In this document: positions 7,776 through 15,881 of the stretch, one piece after another
Layout of the letters: the number at the start of each line of letters is the position of its first letter
Position numbering within the stretch: position 1 is the first letter of the stretch
Origin: Actinocrispum wychmicini
GTDB taxonomy: Bacteria; Actinomycetota; Actinomycetes; Mycobacteriales; Pseudonocardiaceae
NCBI RefSeq assembly: GCF_004345645.1
Contig: NZ_SLWS01000015.1
Span: 62,001-126,000, forward strand
DNA: 64,000 nt
Direction: 5' to 3'
Notes under the pieces: model-generated
The model's input: the letters and a program-made list of their open reading frames with translations, nothing else
What the model was told of the DNA's origin: nothing
Databases searched by the model: none
Made by a program: the position numbers and the translations under genes

Positions 7776-8818
7776 TGCCCGATCTGGTTGCCCCACAACG
7801 CCTTGTCATCGACGTTGTCCTTGGTCACCAGGGGCGCGGCGAGCTGGTCCTCCAGGTTGCCGTTGCCCACGTCCACAATGGTCGAGTCGTGGTCAGTCCT
7901 CCCCGGCTGGAACGTCTTGCCCTCCAACGCCGCCTTCGCGTAGAACAGCGCCCACTTGGCGTACAGGTCCGCGGGCTGCGAGACGGTCGCGTCGATCTCG
8001 CCCTTGCGGATCGAGGCGTACTCCTGCGGGATGCCGTCGTTGGACACCACGAACACGTGGTTCGGGTCGCTCGCCGGGAGCAGGTGGCTGGTGGACTTGA
8101 GCACCTGCAGGGTCGGCGCCAGGAACACGCCGCCAGCCTGCATGTAGATGCCCTTGATGTCCGGGTTCTGGGTCAGCCGGGTCTGCAACGCCGCGCTGGC
8201 CTTCGCCCCCTCCCAGTCGGTCGGCTCCTCGAACACCGTGATGCCCGGGTAGTTCTGCGTCATGCACGCCTTGAACGCCTCGGACCGGTCCCGGCCGTTG
8301 ATGCTCGACAGCGCGCCCTGGAACTCGACGACCTTGCCCTTGCCGCCGAGCTTGTCGCCCAGGAACTTGCAGGCCTTCTCGCCGTACGCCTTGTTGTCGG
8401 CGCGGACGACCATGTACACCTTGCCCTGGTCCGGCCGGGTGTCCACAGTGACCACAGGGATCTTCTGCTGCTCAAGGCGTTGCAGCGTGGTGGCGATGGC
8501 GCCGGTGTCCTGTGGCGCCATCACGATCGCCTTGGCGCCCTGGCTCTGCAGGGTCTGCACGTTGGCGACCAGGCTCTCGACCTTGTTCTGCGAGTTGGTC
8601 GGCTGCATCATGTTCACGCCGAGGTCCTTGGCGAACTGCGGAACGTACTTGATGTACGAGTTCCAGAAGTCCGAGTCGGCCCGCGGGAAGTCCACGCCGA
8701 CCGGGGCGTTCGCGCCGGCCGCCGACCCGTTGGGAGAACCGGTGTTCGTGGACTGACTACAGGCCGTGAGGGACAGTACAACCAGGGCGGCGGCGGCCAC
8801 CGTACGAACGGGCACCAC
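7772..8818 (-). CDS. Sugar ABC transporter substrate-binding lipoprotein (Peripla_BP_4)
   Basis: A 348-residue secreted lipoprotein. It has a short signal peptide ending in the lipobox LTAC (Cys at about residue 20), a Ser/Gly/Asn-rich tether, then a ribose-binding-type two-lobed fold (VGVDFPRADSDFWNS at the N-lobe, VVTVDTRP and VFVVSNDG at hinge strands). It anchors outside the membrane and delivers sugar to the permease. GTG at 8818 has AAGGAGGA 6-13 bases upstream; an adjacent in-frame GTG at 8815 is also possible. A strong ribosome site here suits a binding protein needed in excess over the transporter. Confidence 0.92.
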   Translation of the reverse strand: MVPVRTVAAAALVVLSLTACSQSTNTGSPNGSAAGANAPVGVDFPRADSDFWNSYIKYVPQFAKDLGVNMMQPTNSQNKVESLVANVQTLQSQGAKAIVMAPQDTGAIATTLQRLEQQKIPVVTVDTRPDQGKVYMVVRADNKAYGEKACKFLGDKLGGKGKVVEFQGALSSINGRDRSEAFKACMTQNYPGITVFEEPTDWEGAKASAALQTRLTQNPDIKGIYMQAGGVFLAPTLQVLKSTSHLLPASDPNHVFVVSNDGIPQEYASIRKGEIDATVSQPADLYAKWALFYAKAALEGKTFQPGRTDHDSTIVDVGNGNLEDQLAAPLVTKDNVDDKALWGNQIGQ

Positions 8819-8848
8819 TGGTCCTCCTTGACAGGGTGGCTGAGAGAA

Positions 8849-9607
8849 TTACTGCTGGGCCGGCGGTCGCAACCGCAGGCCGTACATGCCGCCATCCACG
8901 GCAAGCACCGTTCCCACCGTGGCCCCGGAAAGCGGGCTGGCCAGGTAGGCGATCGCGTTGGCCACCTCGGCCGCCGACACCAGCCGGCCGGTGGGTTGCC
9001 GTGCTTCGAGCGCGGCGCGCTCGGCCGCCGGATCGGCGGCCTGGTCCAACAGCCGGCCGACCCACGGTGTGTCCGCGGTACCGGGCGCCACAGCGTTGAC
9101 CCGGATGCCTTCCCGGACATGGTCGGCGGCCATCGCCAGCGTCAACGCGTACACCGCGCCCTTGCTGGCCGAGTACAGCGCCCGTTGCGGCAGGCCGGCC
9201 CACGCGGCGATCGAACACGTGTTGACGATCGCCGCCTTGGGCGACTTACGCAGGTACGGCAGGGCATGCCGGGCGACGCGGGCCATCCCGAGCACGTTCA
9301 CGTCCAACACGCGATGCCACTCGTCGTCGGAGTTCGCCGCGACGTCACCGACGGCACCGATCCCGGCGTTGTTGACCACCACGTCCAGCCGGCCGAACCG
9401 GTCGACCACACTGTCCACAGCGGACTTCACCTGGGTGTCGTCGGTGACGTCACACGCGAAACCGGCGATCTGGTCGGGCAATCCGTCGGGCTTGAGGTCG
9501 AGCGCGGCCACCGTCGCCCCACGCGCGGCAAGTAGGTCGGCGGTCGCGAGCCCGATGCCGGACGCCCCACCGGTGACGATGGCGACGAGGCCGTCAAAAT
9601 CGGTCAC
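8849..9607 (-). CDS. SDR family oxidoreductase, probable 2-keto-3-deoxy-L-fuconate dehydrogenase
   Basis: A 252-residue classical short-chain dehydrogenase. It shows the cofactor motif TGGASGIG at about residues 12-19, NNAGIG, the catalytic Ser in TCSIAAW and YSASK. An acidic residue after beta-2 (ALDLKPDG) suggests NAD+. In the oxidative fucose route an SDR oxidises 2-keto-3-deoxy-L-fuconate to the 2,4-diketo acid, which fits its place directly after the dehydratase. The GTG start at 9607 makes a GTGA overlap with the dehydratase stop. The longer frame to 9868 is antisense extension only. A simple L-fucose dehydrogenase role is the alternative. Confidence 0.87.
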   Translation of the reverse strand: MTDFDGLVAIVTGGASGIGLATADLLAARGATVAALDLKPDGLPDQIAGFACDVTDDTQVKSAVDSVVDRFGRLDVVVNNAGIGAVGDVAANSDDEWHRVLDVNVLGMARVARHALPYLRKSPKAAIVNTCSIAAWAGLPQRALYSASKGAVYALTLAMAADHVREGIRVNAVAPGTADTPWVGRLLDQAADPAAERAALEARQPTGRLVSAAEVANAIAYLASPLSGATVGTVLAVDGGMYGLRLRPPAQQ

Positions 9608-10905
9608 GAGCCGGCTCCTGTCCACTCTGGACCATCCGGAAAACGGTAGCGCCGCAGGGTCGCGTCGTACATCCGGGCCGAGAACCCGGGCCTGGTCGGC
9701 GCGAGATAGCGGCCGCCACGGACGATCGCTGGATCCGCGAAGTGCTCGTGCAGGTGGTCCACCCACTCGATGGCACGGTCGGTCTGGGTGCCGGACACCG
9801 AGACGTAGTCGAACATCGACAGGTGCCGGACCAGCTCGCACAGGCCGACACCACCGGCGTGCGGGCACACCGGCACACCGAACTTGGCCGCCAGCAACAG
9901 GATCGCCACGTTCTCGTTCACGCCGCCGACCCGGCAGGCGTCGATCTGCAGCACCGAGATCGCCTCGGCCTGCAGCAGCTGCTTGAACACCACCCGGTTC
10001 TGCACGTGCTCACCGGTCGCCACCTTGATCGGCGCGATCTGCCGCGCGATCGCCTGGTGCGCCAGGACGTCGTCCGGCGAAGTCGGCTCCTCGATCCAGT
10101 AGGGACCGAACGGCGCCAGCGCCCGCATCCATTCGACCGCGGTCGCGGTGTCCCAGCGTTGGTTGGCGTCCACCGCGATCCGGACCTCGTCGCCGACCGC
10201 CGCCCTGGCCAGCCGCAGCCGCCGGATGTCGTCGTCCAGGTTCCCGCCGACCTTGAGCTTGATCATGTCGAAGCCGTCCGCGACGGCCTGTTTGGACAGT
10301 CGCACCAGCTTGTCGTCGGAGTACCCCAGCCAGCCCGGTGACGTGGTGTACGCGCGGTATCCGTCCGCCAGCACGGTTTCCATCCGCCGCGCTTTGCCGT
10401 CCTGGGCGTTCGCGAGGATCTGGTACGCCTCGTCCGGTGTGATCGCGTCGCTCAGGTAGCGGAAGTCGATCAGGCCGACGATCTCCTCGGGGGTCATGTC
10501 GGCGAGGAACCGCCACACCGGCTTGTCCGCCCGCCGCGCGGCCAGATCCCACGCGGCGTTGACCACCGCGCCGATGGCCATGTGCGCGACGCCCTTCTCC
10601 GGGCCGAGCCAGCGCAGCTGCGAGTCGCCGACGAGATCCCGCGACAGCGCCGCCAACTCCGCGGCGGTCGCCGGCACCGAGCGGCCGACCACGTGGAACT
10701 CCAACGCCCGGATCGCGGCGGCCTGCACGTCGTTGCCGCGCCCGATGGTGAACGCGAACCCGTAGCCGTCCGGGCCTTCGTCGGCGTGCAGCACGACGTA
10801 GGCCGCCGAGTAGTCCGGGTCGGGGTTCATCGCGTCCGAGCCGTCCAGCTCCCGGGACGTGGGGAACCGGACGTCCAACACGTCCATACCGGTGATGACA
10901 GGCAT
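9604..10905 (-). CDS. Enolase-superfamily L-fuconate dehydratase
   Basis: A 433-residue protein strongly resembling the FucD/ENOSF1 group. The N-terminus has DVRFPTSRELDGSDAMNPD and a GRG loop (about 55-60) typical of acid-sugar dehydratases. The barrel has MIKLKVGG (catalytic Lys-x-Lys), VDANQRWD (metal Asp), WIEEPTSPDD (metal Glu), VATGEHVQNR (metal Glu) and the acid His in CPHAGGVGL. The enzyme dehydrates L-fuconate to 2-keto-3-deoxy-L-fuconate. ATG at 10905 matches the family start but has only a weak ribosome site. It lies 4 bases after the stop of a short leader ORF with a strong one, suggesting coupled translation. Confidence 0.92.
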   Translation of the reverse strand: MPVITGMDVLDVRFPTSRELDGSDAMNPDPDYSAAYVVLHADEGPDGYGFAFTIGRGNDVQAAAIRALEFHVVGRSVPATAAELAALSRDLVGDSQLRWLGPEKGVAHMAIGAVVNAAWDLAARRADKPVWRFLADMTPEEIVGLIDFRYLSDAITPDEAYQILANAQDGKARRMETVLADGYRAYTTSPGWLGYSDDKLVRLSKQAVADGFDMIKLKVGGNLDDDIRRLRLARAAVGDEVRIAVDANQRWDTATAVEWMRALAPFGPYWIEEPTSPDDVLAHQAIARQIAPIKVATGEHVQNRVVFKQLLQAEAISVLQIDACRVGGVNENVAILLLAAKFGVPVCPHAGGVGLCELVRHLSMFDYVSVSGTQTDRAIEWVDHLHEHFADPAIVRGGRYLAPTRPGFSARMYDATLRRYRFPDGPEWTGAGS

Positions 10906-10909
10906 GCGA

Positions 10910-10966
10910 TCACGCCTGCCCGACGACTTGCCGCTGCCGACCGGGCCCGTCAACCGCCAACTGCAT
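10910..10966 (-). CDS. Short leader ORF (18 codons) ahead of the fucose-type catabolic operon
   Basis: Reads ATG to TGA in 19 codons (MQLAVDGPGRQRQVVGQA) on the minus strand. GGAGGG is placed 7 bases before its ATG, a far better ribosome site than that of the downstream dehydratase. Its stop lies 4 bases before the dehydratase ATG, so ribosomes could re-initiate. It shows no homology I recognise and no obvious run of one amino acid, so classical attenuation is not indicated; translational coupling is the simplest reading. The frame is short and high-GC, so it could also be chance around a displaced ribosome site. Confidence 0.45.
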   Translation of the reverse strand: MQLAVDGPGRQRQVVGQA

Positions 10967-10988
10967 GTCGTTTCCCTCCGCCATGGCA

Positions 10989-11028
10989 ATACATCGGATG
11001 TATATCGCCTCAGACGGCCTCTCGTCCA
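10989..11028 (-). promoter_or_regulatory. Fucose-operon promoter with overlapping 15-bp palindromic operator
   Basis: Reading the minus strand: TGGACG (11028-11023), an 18-base spacer, then TATACA (11004-10999), a plausible -35/-10 pair. A perfect inverted repeat, ATACATC-G-GATGTAT on the plus strand at 10989-11003, covers the -10 and expected start point. A partly matching second site, ATATGTCCGATGAC, lies at 11063-11076. An odd-length palindrome of this type is what GntR-family repressors often bind. No regulator gene is next to it, so the repressor is unknown. Position predicts repression when no sugar is present. Confidence 0.55.
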
Positions 11029-11147
11029 GTCATCTGACCGAAAGAGACTCCATCGAGAGGTGATATGTCCGATGACTGGGCTCGCCTCGGTCGTGAATGA
11101 TGGGATGACGCAAAGCCCGCCAGCCAAGACACTGGAGACGAGGGTCA

Positions 11148-12377
11148 ATGGCGATCCAGGGAACGCACGAGCCGGAGTTCGTCGAGGTACTGGCCGAGTT
11201 CGAGCGGAACTTCGCCGAACGCGGCGAGGTCGGCGCGTCGGTGACCGTCACCGTCGACGGCCGGACGGTCGTCGACCTGTGGGGCGGCACCGCCGACCCG
11301 TCGACCGGCGCCGAGTGGACCGAGCAGACCCTGGTCGACGTCTGGTCCTGCACCAAGGGCGCCACGGCGTTGTGCGCGCACATCCTCGCCGACCGCGGCG
11401 AACTCGACCTGCACAGTCCGGTGGCCCGGTACTGGCCGGAGTTCGGCCAGAACGGCAAGGACGCGATCCTCGTCCACCAGTTGCTCGACCACCAGGCCGG
11501 GCTCGCCGGTGTCCGGGAACAGGTACCGCCGGGCGCGTTCTTCGACTGGGAGCGGATGGTCGGCATCCTGGAACGCGCCGAGCCGCTCTGGCAGCCCGGC
11601 ACCCGGCACGGCTACCACGGCCTGCTCTTCGGCTTCCTGGTCGGCGAGGTGGTCCGGCGGGTGTCCGGAAGGCCCCTCGCCGAGTTCTTCGCCGACGAGG
11701 TCGCCGGCCCGCTGGACCTGGAGTTCTGGCTGAGCCTGCCGGCGGCGCAGGAGCGCCGGGTGGCGCCCACCATCCCGGCCGACCTGACCGCACCCGGCGT
11801 GCTGCCGCCGAGCCTGTTCACCACGGCCATGGCCGACCCCACGTCCATCCCCGGCCTGATGGTGATCAACACCGGCGGCTACATGGTCCCGGACAGCTTC
11901 AACTCGCGCGCCGCGCACGCCGCCACCATCGGCGCGGTGGGCGCCATCACCAACGCCCGCGGCCTGGCCGGCATGTACCGGCCGCTGGCCCTGGGCGGCT
12001 CGTTCGCCGACGTCCGCTTGGTGAGCCCGCGGCAGGTCGCGGTGATGGGCCAGGTCACGTCGGCCTGCTCGGTGGACGCGGCGGTGCTCGTGCCCACCCG
12101 GTTCGCCAGCGGCTTCCTCAAGACCGGCGACAACAGCCATCTGCCCGCCAACGACAAGGAAGGCGTCCTGCTCGCCGAGGAGGCGTTCGGCCACAGCGGC
12201 ATGGGCGGCGCGCTCGGCTTCGCCGACCCCAAGGCCAAGCTGTCGTTCGGGTACTCGATGAACCAGCAGGGCCCCGGCATCGGCGTGAACGAACGCGGAC
12301 AGTCCCTTGTGGACGCCGTGTACCGTGCCCTTGGCTACCACCAGACCCACGAGGGCGGCACCTGGTTCAGGGGGTGA
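11148..12377 (+). CDS. Serine beta-lactamase-like esterase (EstB / class C family)
   Basis: A 409-residue member of the beta-lactamase/PBP-type hydrolase family. The nucleophile motif SCTK lies at about residues 67-70 (VWSCTKGAT). The Tyr motif is GYHGLLFG (about 160), and the third motif region is HSGMGGALGF near residue 347. There is no signal peptide, so it is cytoplasmic, and the sequence looks like EstB-type esterases rather than an antibiotic-degrading enzyme. It is divergent from the sugar operon and shares that intergenic region. Its last 11 bases overlap the convergent TetR gene. The physiological ester is unknown. Confidence 0.88.
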   Translation: MAIQGTHEPEFVEVLAEFERNFAERGEVGASVTVTVDGRTVVDLWGGTADPSTGAEWTEQTLVDVWSCTKGATALCAHILADRGELDLHSPVARYWPEFGQNGKDAILVHQLLDHQAGLAGVREQVPPGAFFDWERMVGILERAEPLWQPGTRHGYHGLLFGFLVGEVVRRVSGRPLAEFFADEVAGPLDLEFWLSLPAAQERRVAPTIPADLTAPGVLPPSLFTTAMADPTSIPGLMVINTGGYMVPDSFNSRAAHAATIGAVGAITNARGLAGMYRPLALGGSFADVRLVSPRQVAVMGQVTSACSVDAAVLVPTRFASGFLKTGDNSHLPANDKEGVLLAEEAFGHSGMGGALGFADPKAKLSFGYSMNQQGPGIGVNERGQSLVDAVYRALGYHQTHEGGTWFRG

Positions 12378-13062
12378 GCTTCACCGCGTCGCCGTAGATC
12401 GACCGCACCCAGATCGCGGTCAGCGACTCCACCAGCTCCTCGTCCCACGCCGCGGACTTCTTCATCAGCGTCTGCTGGTAGCACGTGGCCTCGTTCATGA
12501 TGACCAACGCCCTGGCCAGCCCACGGGCCGACGGCGGGCCGGGCAGGGCCAGCCCGGCGTTGCGTTCGCTTTCGATCTGCACGGCCGTGGACCGCATGAA
12601 CCGGCGGGCGATCTCCGACCACAGCTCGGCCAGCCGCGGGTCGGTCTCCCGGCCACGGACCGACGCCCGCAGAACGGGCCCGTGCGCGCGCCACAGCTCC
12701 ACCATCCGGGTCAGGGCTCGCCGCACCGCGGCGACCGGCTCCTCGTCGCCGCGGCGGAACCACACCAGGCCCTCCGCGTAGATCTCGCCGATCAGCCGGT
12801 CGGACAGCGTGTAGAGCACGTCGTCGCGGGACTCGAAGTGGAAGTAGAACGTCGACCGCGACACGCCCGCGCCCGCGGCCAGCTCGTCGATGCCGATCTC
12901 GCCCAGCGAACGGTTGGCCAGCAGGTGTTCCGCTGTGTCCAAAATGGCCTGCGCGGTGAGGTCGCCCTTGCTGGGCTTGCGGGTCGAGCCGTCGTCGGCG
13001 GTCCCGCCGACCAGCTCGGGTGGGCCGGTCGACGAGTCGGGCGGCTGGCGGCGGACCGTCAT
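12367..13062 (-). CDS. TetR family transcriptional regulator
   Basis: A 231-residue regulator with a ~35-residue extension before the DNA-binding domain. The HTH is IGIDELAAGAGVSRSTFYFHF at about residues 60-80, the usual TetR pattern in which F-YFHF caps the recognition helix. The C-terminal helices (WRAHGPVLRA, EATCYQQTLMKKSA) resemble EthR-like ligand-binding domains. ATG at 13062 is chosen over GTG at 13089, though neither has a good ribosome site. It converges on the esterase-like gene with an 11-base overlap and is divergent from rsbW, so targets could be either neighbour or itself. Confidence 0.88.
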   Translation of the reverse strand: MTVRRQPPDSSTGPPELVGGTADDGSTRKPSKGDLTAQAILDTAEHLLANRSLGEIGIDELAAGAGVSRSTFYFHFESRDDVLYTLSDRLIGEIYAEGLVWFRRGDEEPVAAVRRALTRMVELWRAHGPVLRASVRGRETDPRLAELWSEIARRFMRSTAVQIESERNAGLALPGPPSARGLARALVIMNEATCYQQTLMKKSAAWDEELVESLTAIWVRSIYGDAVKLTP

Positions 13063-13093
13063 GGCGTCATTCTTGCAAACGGTGGGCACCGAC

Positions 13094-13106
13094 TAGGCTG
13101 ACGGTG
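13094..13106 (+). promoter_or_regulatory. -10 element of a probable leaderless promoter for the rsbW-sigF operon
   Basis: TAGGCT at 13094-13099 is followed after 6 bases by the GTG start at 13106, and there is no purine-rich ribosome site in between. TANNNT ending 6-8 bases before a start codon is the usual signature of leaderless mRNAs in actinobacteria. I saw no SigF-type GTTT/GGGTA pair here, so autoregulation by the sigma factor is not supported. Confidence 0.45.
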
Positions 13107-13531
13107 TGACGACGTCCGAGGAGTCCGCGCGTGTCGAGGACGAGATCGAGGTCAGGGTCGGTGCCGACCCGGCGCAGCTGCCCGTGCTGCGCGCGGTCGC
13201 GTCGGTGGTCGCGATGCGCCAGGACTTCGACCTCGACAGCATCGCCGACCTGAAGATGGCGGTGGACGAAGCGTGCTCGATGCTCCTGGTCAACGCCGCC
13301 AAGGGATCGGTCCTGTCGTGCCGGTTCCGGCCCAGCGCGGCCGGCATCCGGGTGCTGGCCACGGCGTTGTCCGACACCGACGAATGGCCGGACACCGGCT
13401 CGTTCGGCTGGCACGTGCTGTCCACCCTGGCCGACGAGGTGGACGCGGGGGTCGCCCCGGCCGCGGCCGACCCAGGTGGCTTCACGCTCAGGATCGAGCT
13501 GGCCAAACGGAACGGGACGGTCGCCGGGTGA
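13106..13531 (+). CDS. rsbW: Anti-sigma factor, RsbW-like HATPase
   Basis: A 141-residue GHKL-ATPase anti-sigma protein. The N-box is DLKMAVDEACSMLLVNAA (about residues 49-66) and the rest is a short, low-conservation HATPase_c_2 fold ending with GGFTLRIELAKR. It should bind the downstream SigF/SigB-type factor until freed by an anti-anti-sigma protein, which is not encoded nearby. Its stop overlaps the sigma-factor GTG (GTGA at 13528-13531), giving the stoichiometric co-production usual for such pairs. The G-box that would normally be GxG is weak (DTGSFGWHVL), as in several actinobacterial RsbW proteins. Confidence 0.88.
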   Translation: MTTSEESARVEDEIEVRVGADPAQLPVLRAVASVVAMRQDFDLDSIADLKMAVDEACSMLLVNAAKGSVLSCRFRPSAAGIRVLATALSDTDEWPDTGSFGWHVLSTLADEVDAGVAPAAADPGGFTLRIELAKRNGTVAG

Positions 13532-14292
13532 ACCCGCGCGGCGGCTACGACCATCTGGCGCCGCTGTTCGTGGAGCTGGCCGCTCTGCCCCAGGACAGTG
13601 CCGAGCGCCGTGAGCTGCGCGAACGACTGGTCACCGAACACATGCCGGTCGCCGAGCACATCGCGCGCCGGTTCGCCCACCAGGGCGCGCCGCTGGAGGA
13701 CCTGTCCCAGGTCGCCAAGATCGGCCTGATCAACGCGGTCGACCGGTTCGACCCGGAACACGGCGCCGACTTCATGTCCTTCGCCGTGCCCACGATCATG
13801 GGCGAGGTCCGCAGGCACATCCGGGACACCAGCTGGGCCGTGCACGTGCCGCGGCGGCTGAAGGAGATGCGGATGGCCCTCAGCGGGGCCGTCACCGAGC
13901 TGTCCCAGCGGCTCGGCCGGGCGCCGACACCCAGCCAGATCGCCGAGCACCTCGGGGTCTCCCGGGAGGACGTGTTCGAGGGCCTGGAGGCCACCAACGC
14001 GCACCACTCGCTGTCCCTGGACTACCTGCTGACCGACGACCCGGACTCCGCGTCGCTGGCCGACACGCTGGGCTCGGACGATCCAGAACTGAGTGTGGTG
14101 GACGCCCGTGAGGCGCTCTACCCGCTGATCAAGCGGCTGCCGGAACGCCAGCAGAAGATCATCACGCTGCGGTTCTTCGGCAATCTCACGCAGACCCAGA
14201 TCGCCGAGGCCCTCGGCATCAGCCAGATGCACGTGTCCCGGCTGCTCGCCAAGAGCCTCGATCAGCTGCGTGCGGCCCTCGAAGAGGGCTGA
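13528..14292 (+). CDS. sigF: RNA polymerase sigma factor, SigB/SigF family
   Basis: A 254-residue group-3 sigma factor. Region 2 has LEDLSQVAKIGLINAVDRFDPEHG (core binding) and F-x-SFAVPTIMGEVRRHIRD (-10 recognition). Region 3 has RLGRAPTPSQIAEHLGVS. Region 4 has LPERQQKIITLRFFGNLTQTQIAEALGISQMHVSRLL at the C-terminus (-35 HTH). Region 1.1 is absent, as expected for stress/sporulation sigmas. The start is the GTG overlapping the rsbW stop. Such factors control general stress or morphological differentiation genes; the Ku gene immediately downstream might be in its regulon, but I see no promoter evidence for that. Confidence 0.93.
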   Translation: MNPRGGYDHLAPLFVELAALPQDSAERRELRERLVTEHMPVAEHIARRFAHQGAPLEDLSQVAKIGLINAVDRFDPEHGADFMSFAVPTIMGEVRRHIRDTSWAVHVPRRLKEMRMALSGAVTELSQRLGRAPTPSQIAEHLGVSREDVFEGLEATNAHHSLSLDYLLTDDPDSASLADTLGSDDPELSVVDAREALYPLIKRLPERQQKIITLRFFGNLTQTQIAEALGISQMHVSRLLAKSLDQLRAALEEG

Positions 14293-14342
14293 CCTGGCAT
14301 TTTGGGCTTGCCAAACCGGCCGCCAATAGGTTCGCTGACCCT

Positions 14343-15182
14343 ATGCGACCCGTGTGGCGAGGAGCCATCTCGTTCGGACTCGTGACGATCGCCGTCCGGA
14401 TGTTCGGCTCGACCGAGGAACACGACTTCCGGTTCCACCAGGTCCACCCCGAGGACGGGGGTCGGATCCGGTACAAGCGCGTCTGCGAGGTCTGCGGCAA
14501 CGAGATCGACTACCGCGACATCGCCAAGGGGTACGAACTGGAGGACGGCCGGGTCGTGATCCTCACCGACGAGGATTTCGCGAAGCTGCCGGTGTCCACC
14601 GACAAGAACATCGAGGTGTTGGAGTTCGTGCCGGCCGACGAGGTCGACCCGATCTATTTCCAGAAGACGTACTACCTCGAACCGGACAAAACCGCAGGTC
14701 GGCCATATGTGCTGCTGCGGCAGGCGCTGGAGGACACCGACCGGCTCGCGGTCGTGCGGATCACGATCCGTCAGCGCGAGTCGCTGGCGATCTTGCGGGC
14801 CCGTGAGGACGTTCTCGTCCTGCACACGATCTTCTGGCCGGACGAGATCAGAAAACCCGATTTCAGCTTCCTTGAGCAGAACCTCGAGGTGCGCTCGCAG
14901 GAGTTGAAGATGGCCACGTCACTGATCGACAACATGGCCGGTTCGTTCAAGCCGGAGGTGTTCACCGACGATTACCGGGACGCCATGGCCGAACTGGTCG
15001 CGGCCAAGGCCGATGGCGCCGACCTGCCGGAACGTCCGGAGGAAGAAGAACAGGGCGACGTGATCGACCTGATGACGGCGTTGGAGCGCAGTGTCGAACA
15101 GACCCGCGCTAAGCAACAAGAGGACACGCCGGCGAAGAAGAAGACGACCGCCAAGAGCAAGTCAAGTAAGCGAACCGCCTGA
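14343..15182 (+). CDS. ku: Non-homologous end-joining protein Ku
   Basis: A 279-residue bacterial Ku. It opens with the conserved MRPVWRGAISFGLVTI, continues with the H-x-EDGGRIRYKRVCEVCG segment (a C-x-x-C knuckle), FQKTYYLEPDKTAGRPYVLLRQAL in the beta-barrel ring and QELKMATSLIDNM near the dimer arm. It ends in a Lys-rich tail (KKKTTAKSKSSKR) that usually aids DNA binding. Ku homodimers thread onto double-strand break ends and recruit LigD. No ligD gene lies in the window. A TAGGTT -10-like element lies 10 bases before the ATG, so the 5' leader is very short. Confidence 0.96.
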   Translation: MRPVWRGAISFGLVTIAVRMFGSTEEHDFRFHQVHPEDGGRIRYKRVCEVCGNEIDYRDIAKGYELEDGRVVILTDEDFAKLPVSTDKNIEVLEFVPADEVDPIYFQKTYYLEPDKTAGRPYVLLRQALEDTDRLAVVRITIRQRESLAILRAREDVLVLHTIFWPDEIRKPDFSFLEQNLEVRSQELKMATSLIDNMAGSFKPEVFTDDYRDAMAELVAAKADGADLPERPEEEEQGDVIDLMTALERSVEQTRAKQQEDTPAKKKTTAKSKSSKRTA

Positions 15183-15261
15183 CATTACCGAACAACCGCT
15201 GACCCGATCGAGCTAACCGGTCATTACCCGCGCGCGCGGCGGGCATGCAAAGCTTTACAGC

Positions 15262-15873
15262 ATGAGTTCCGCACCCGAACCGCGCTGGCGGCGGCTCGAA
15301 CCAGACGCTCGAAGGGAACAGATCCTCGTCTGCGCTATCCGCTTATTCGGTGATCGGCCCTACCCAGCTGTGTCGACAACTGACATCGCCCGCGCGGCCG
15401 GCGTCGCCCGCGGCTTGATCAACCACTATTTCGGCACGAAGCGCGATCTCTATCTGGAAGTGGTCCGTCGAATGGTGACCATTCCGGGCCCGTCGCCGCA
15501 GGTAATGTCGCCGGGCTCGCTGGAGGACCGGATCGACCGCAGCGTGAGCTGGTTCCTCGACCGCGTGCTGCGGCACAGCAAGACATGGCTGGTGGCGGTG
15601 GGTGGCGTCGGCCACGACGCGGATGTCGAACGGATCCTGGCCGAGGCGGACGAGCTCGCGGCCGACCGGGTCCTGGAGTTCGTCGGCCTCGCGGACGTGC
15701 GGGACCACCGCGAGCAGCTGCGGGCGATGATCCGCGCGTACGGCGGGATGGTGAAGGCCGCCGGCCGTGAGTGGCTGCTCGGCGACCACCTCAACCGCGA
15801 CCAGGTCCACGTGCTGCTCACCAGCACGCTGCTGACCCTCGTCCGGGACACGTTCCCCAAAGTCACTTCGTGA
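15262..15873 (+). CDS. TetR family transcriptional regulator
   Basis: A 203-residue TetR protein. The HTH is at about residues 35-60 (VSTTDIARAAGVARGLINHYF), followed by GTKRDLYLEVVRR, the usual start of helix 4. The C-terminal domain is unrelated to the other TetRs here. Starts at ATG with a TTTACAG-containing A/T-rich stretch directly upstream and no clear ribosome site. Convergent with the KAS III gene 8 bases away. Its target is not evident, since it stands alone between ku and a minus-strand gene. Confidence 0.88.
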   Translation: MSSAPEPRWRRLEPDARREQILVCAIRLFGDRPYPAVSTTDIARAAGVARGLINHYFGTKRDLYLEVVRRMVTIPGPSPQVMSPGSLEDRIDRSVSWFLDRVLRHSKTWLVAVGGVGHDADVERILAEADELAADRVLEFVGLADVRDHREQLRAMIRAYGGMVKAAGREWLLGDHLNRDQVHVLLTSTLLTLVRDTFPKVTS

Positions 15874-15881
15874 ATCAGACC

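Noticed and set aside
14304..14320. Short inverted repeat TTTGG-GCTTG-CCAAA between sigF and ku
   Set aside because: Only 5-bp arms, too weak to claim as terminator or operator; retained only as a note.
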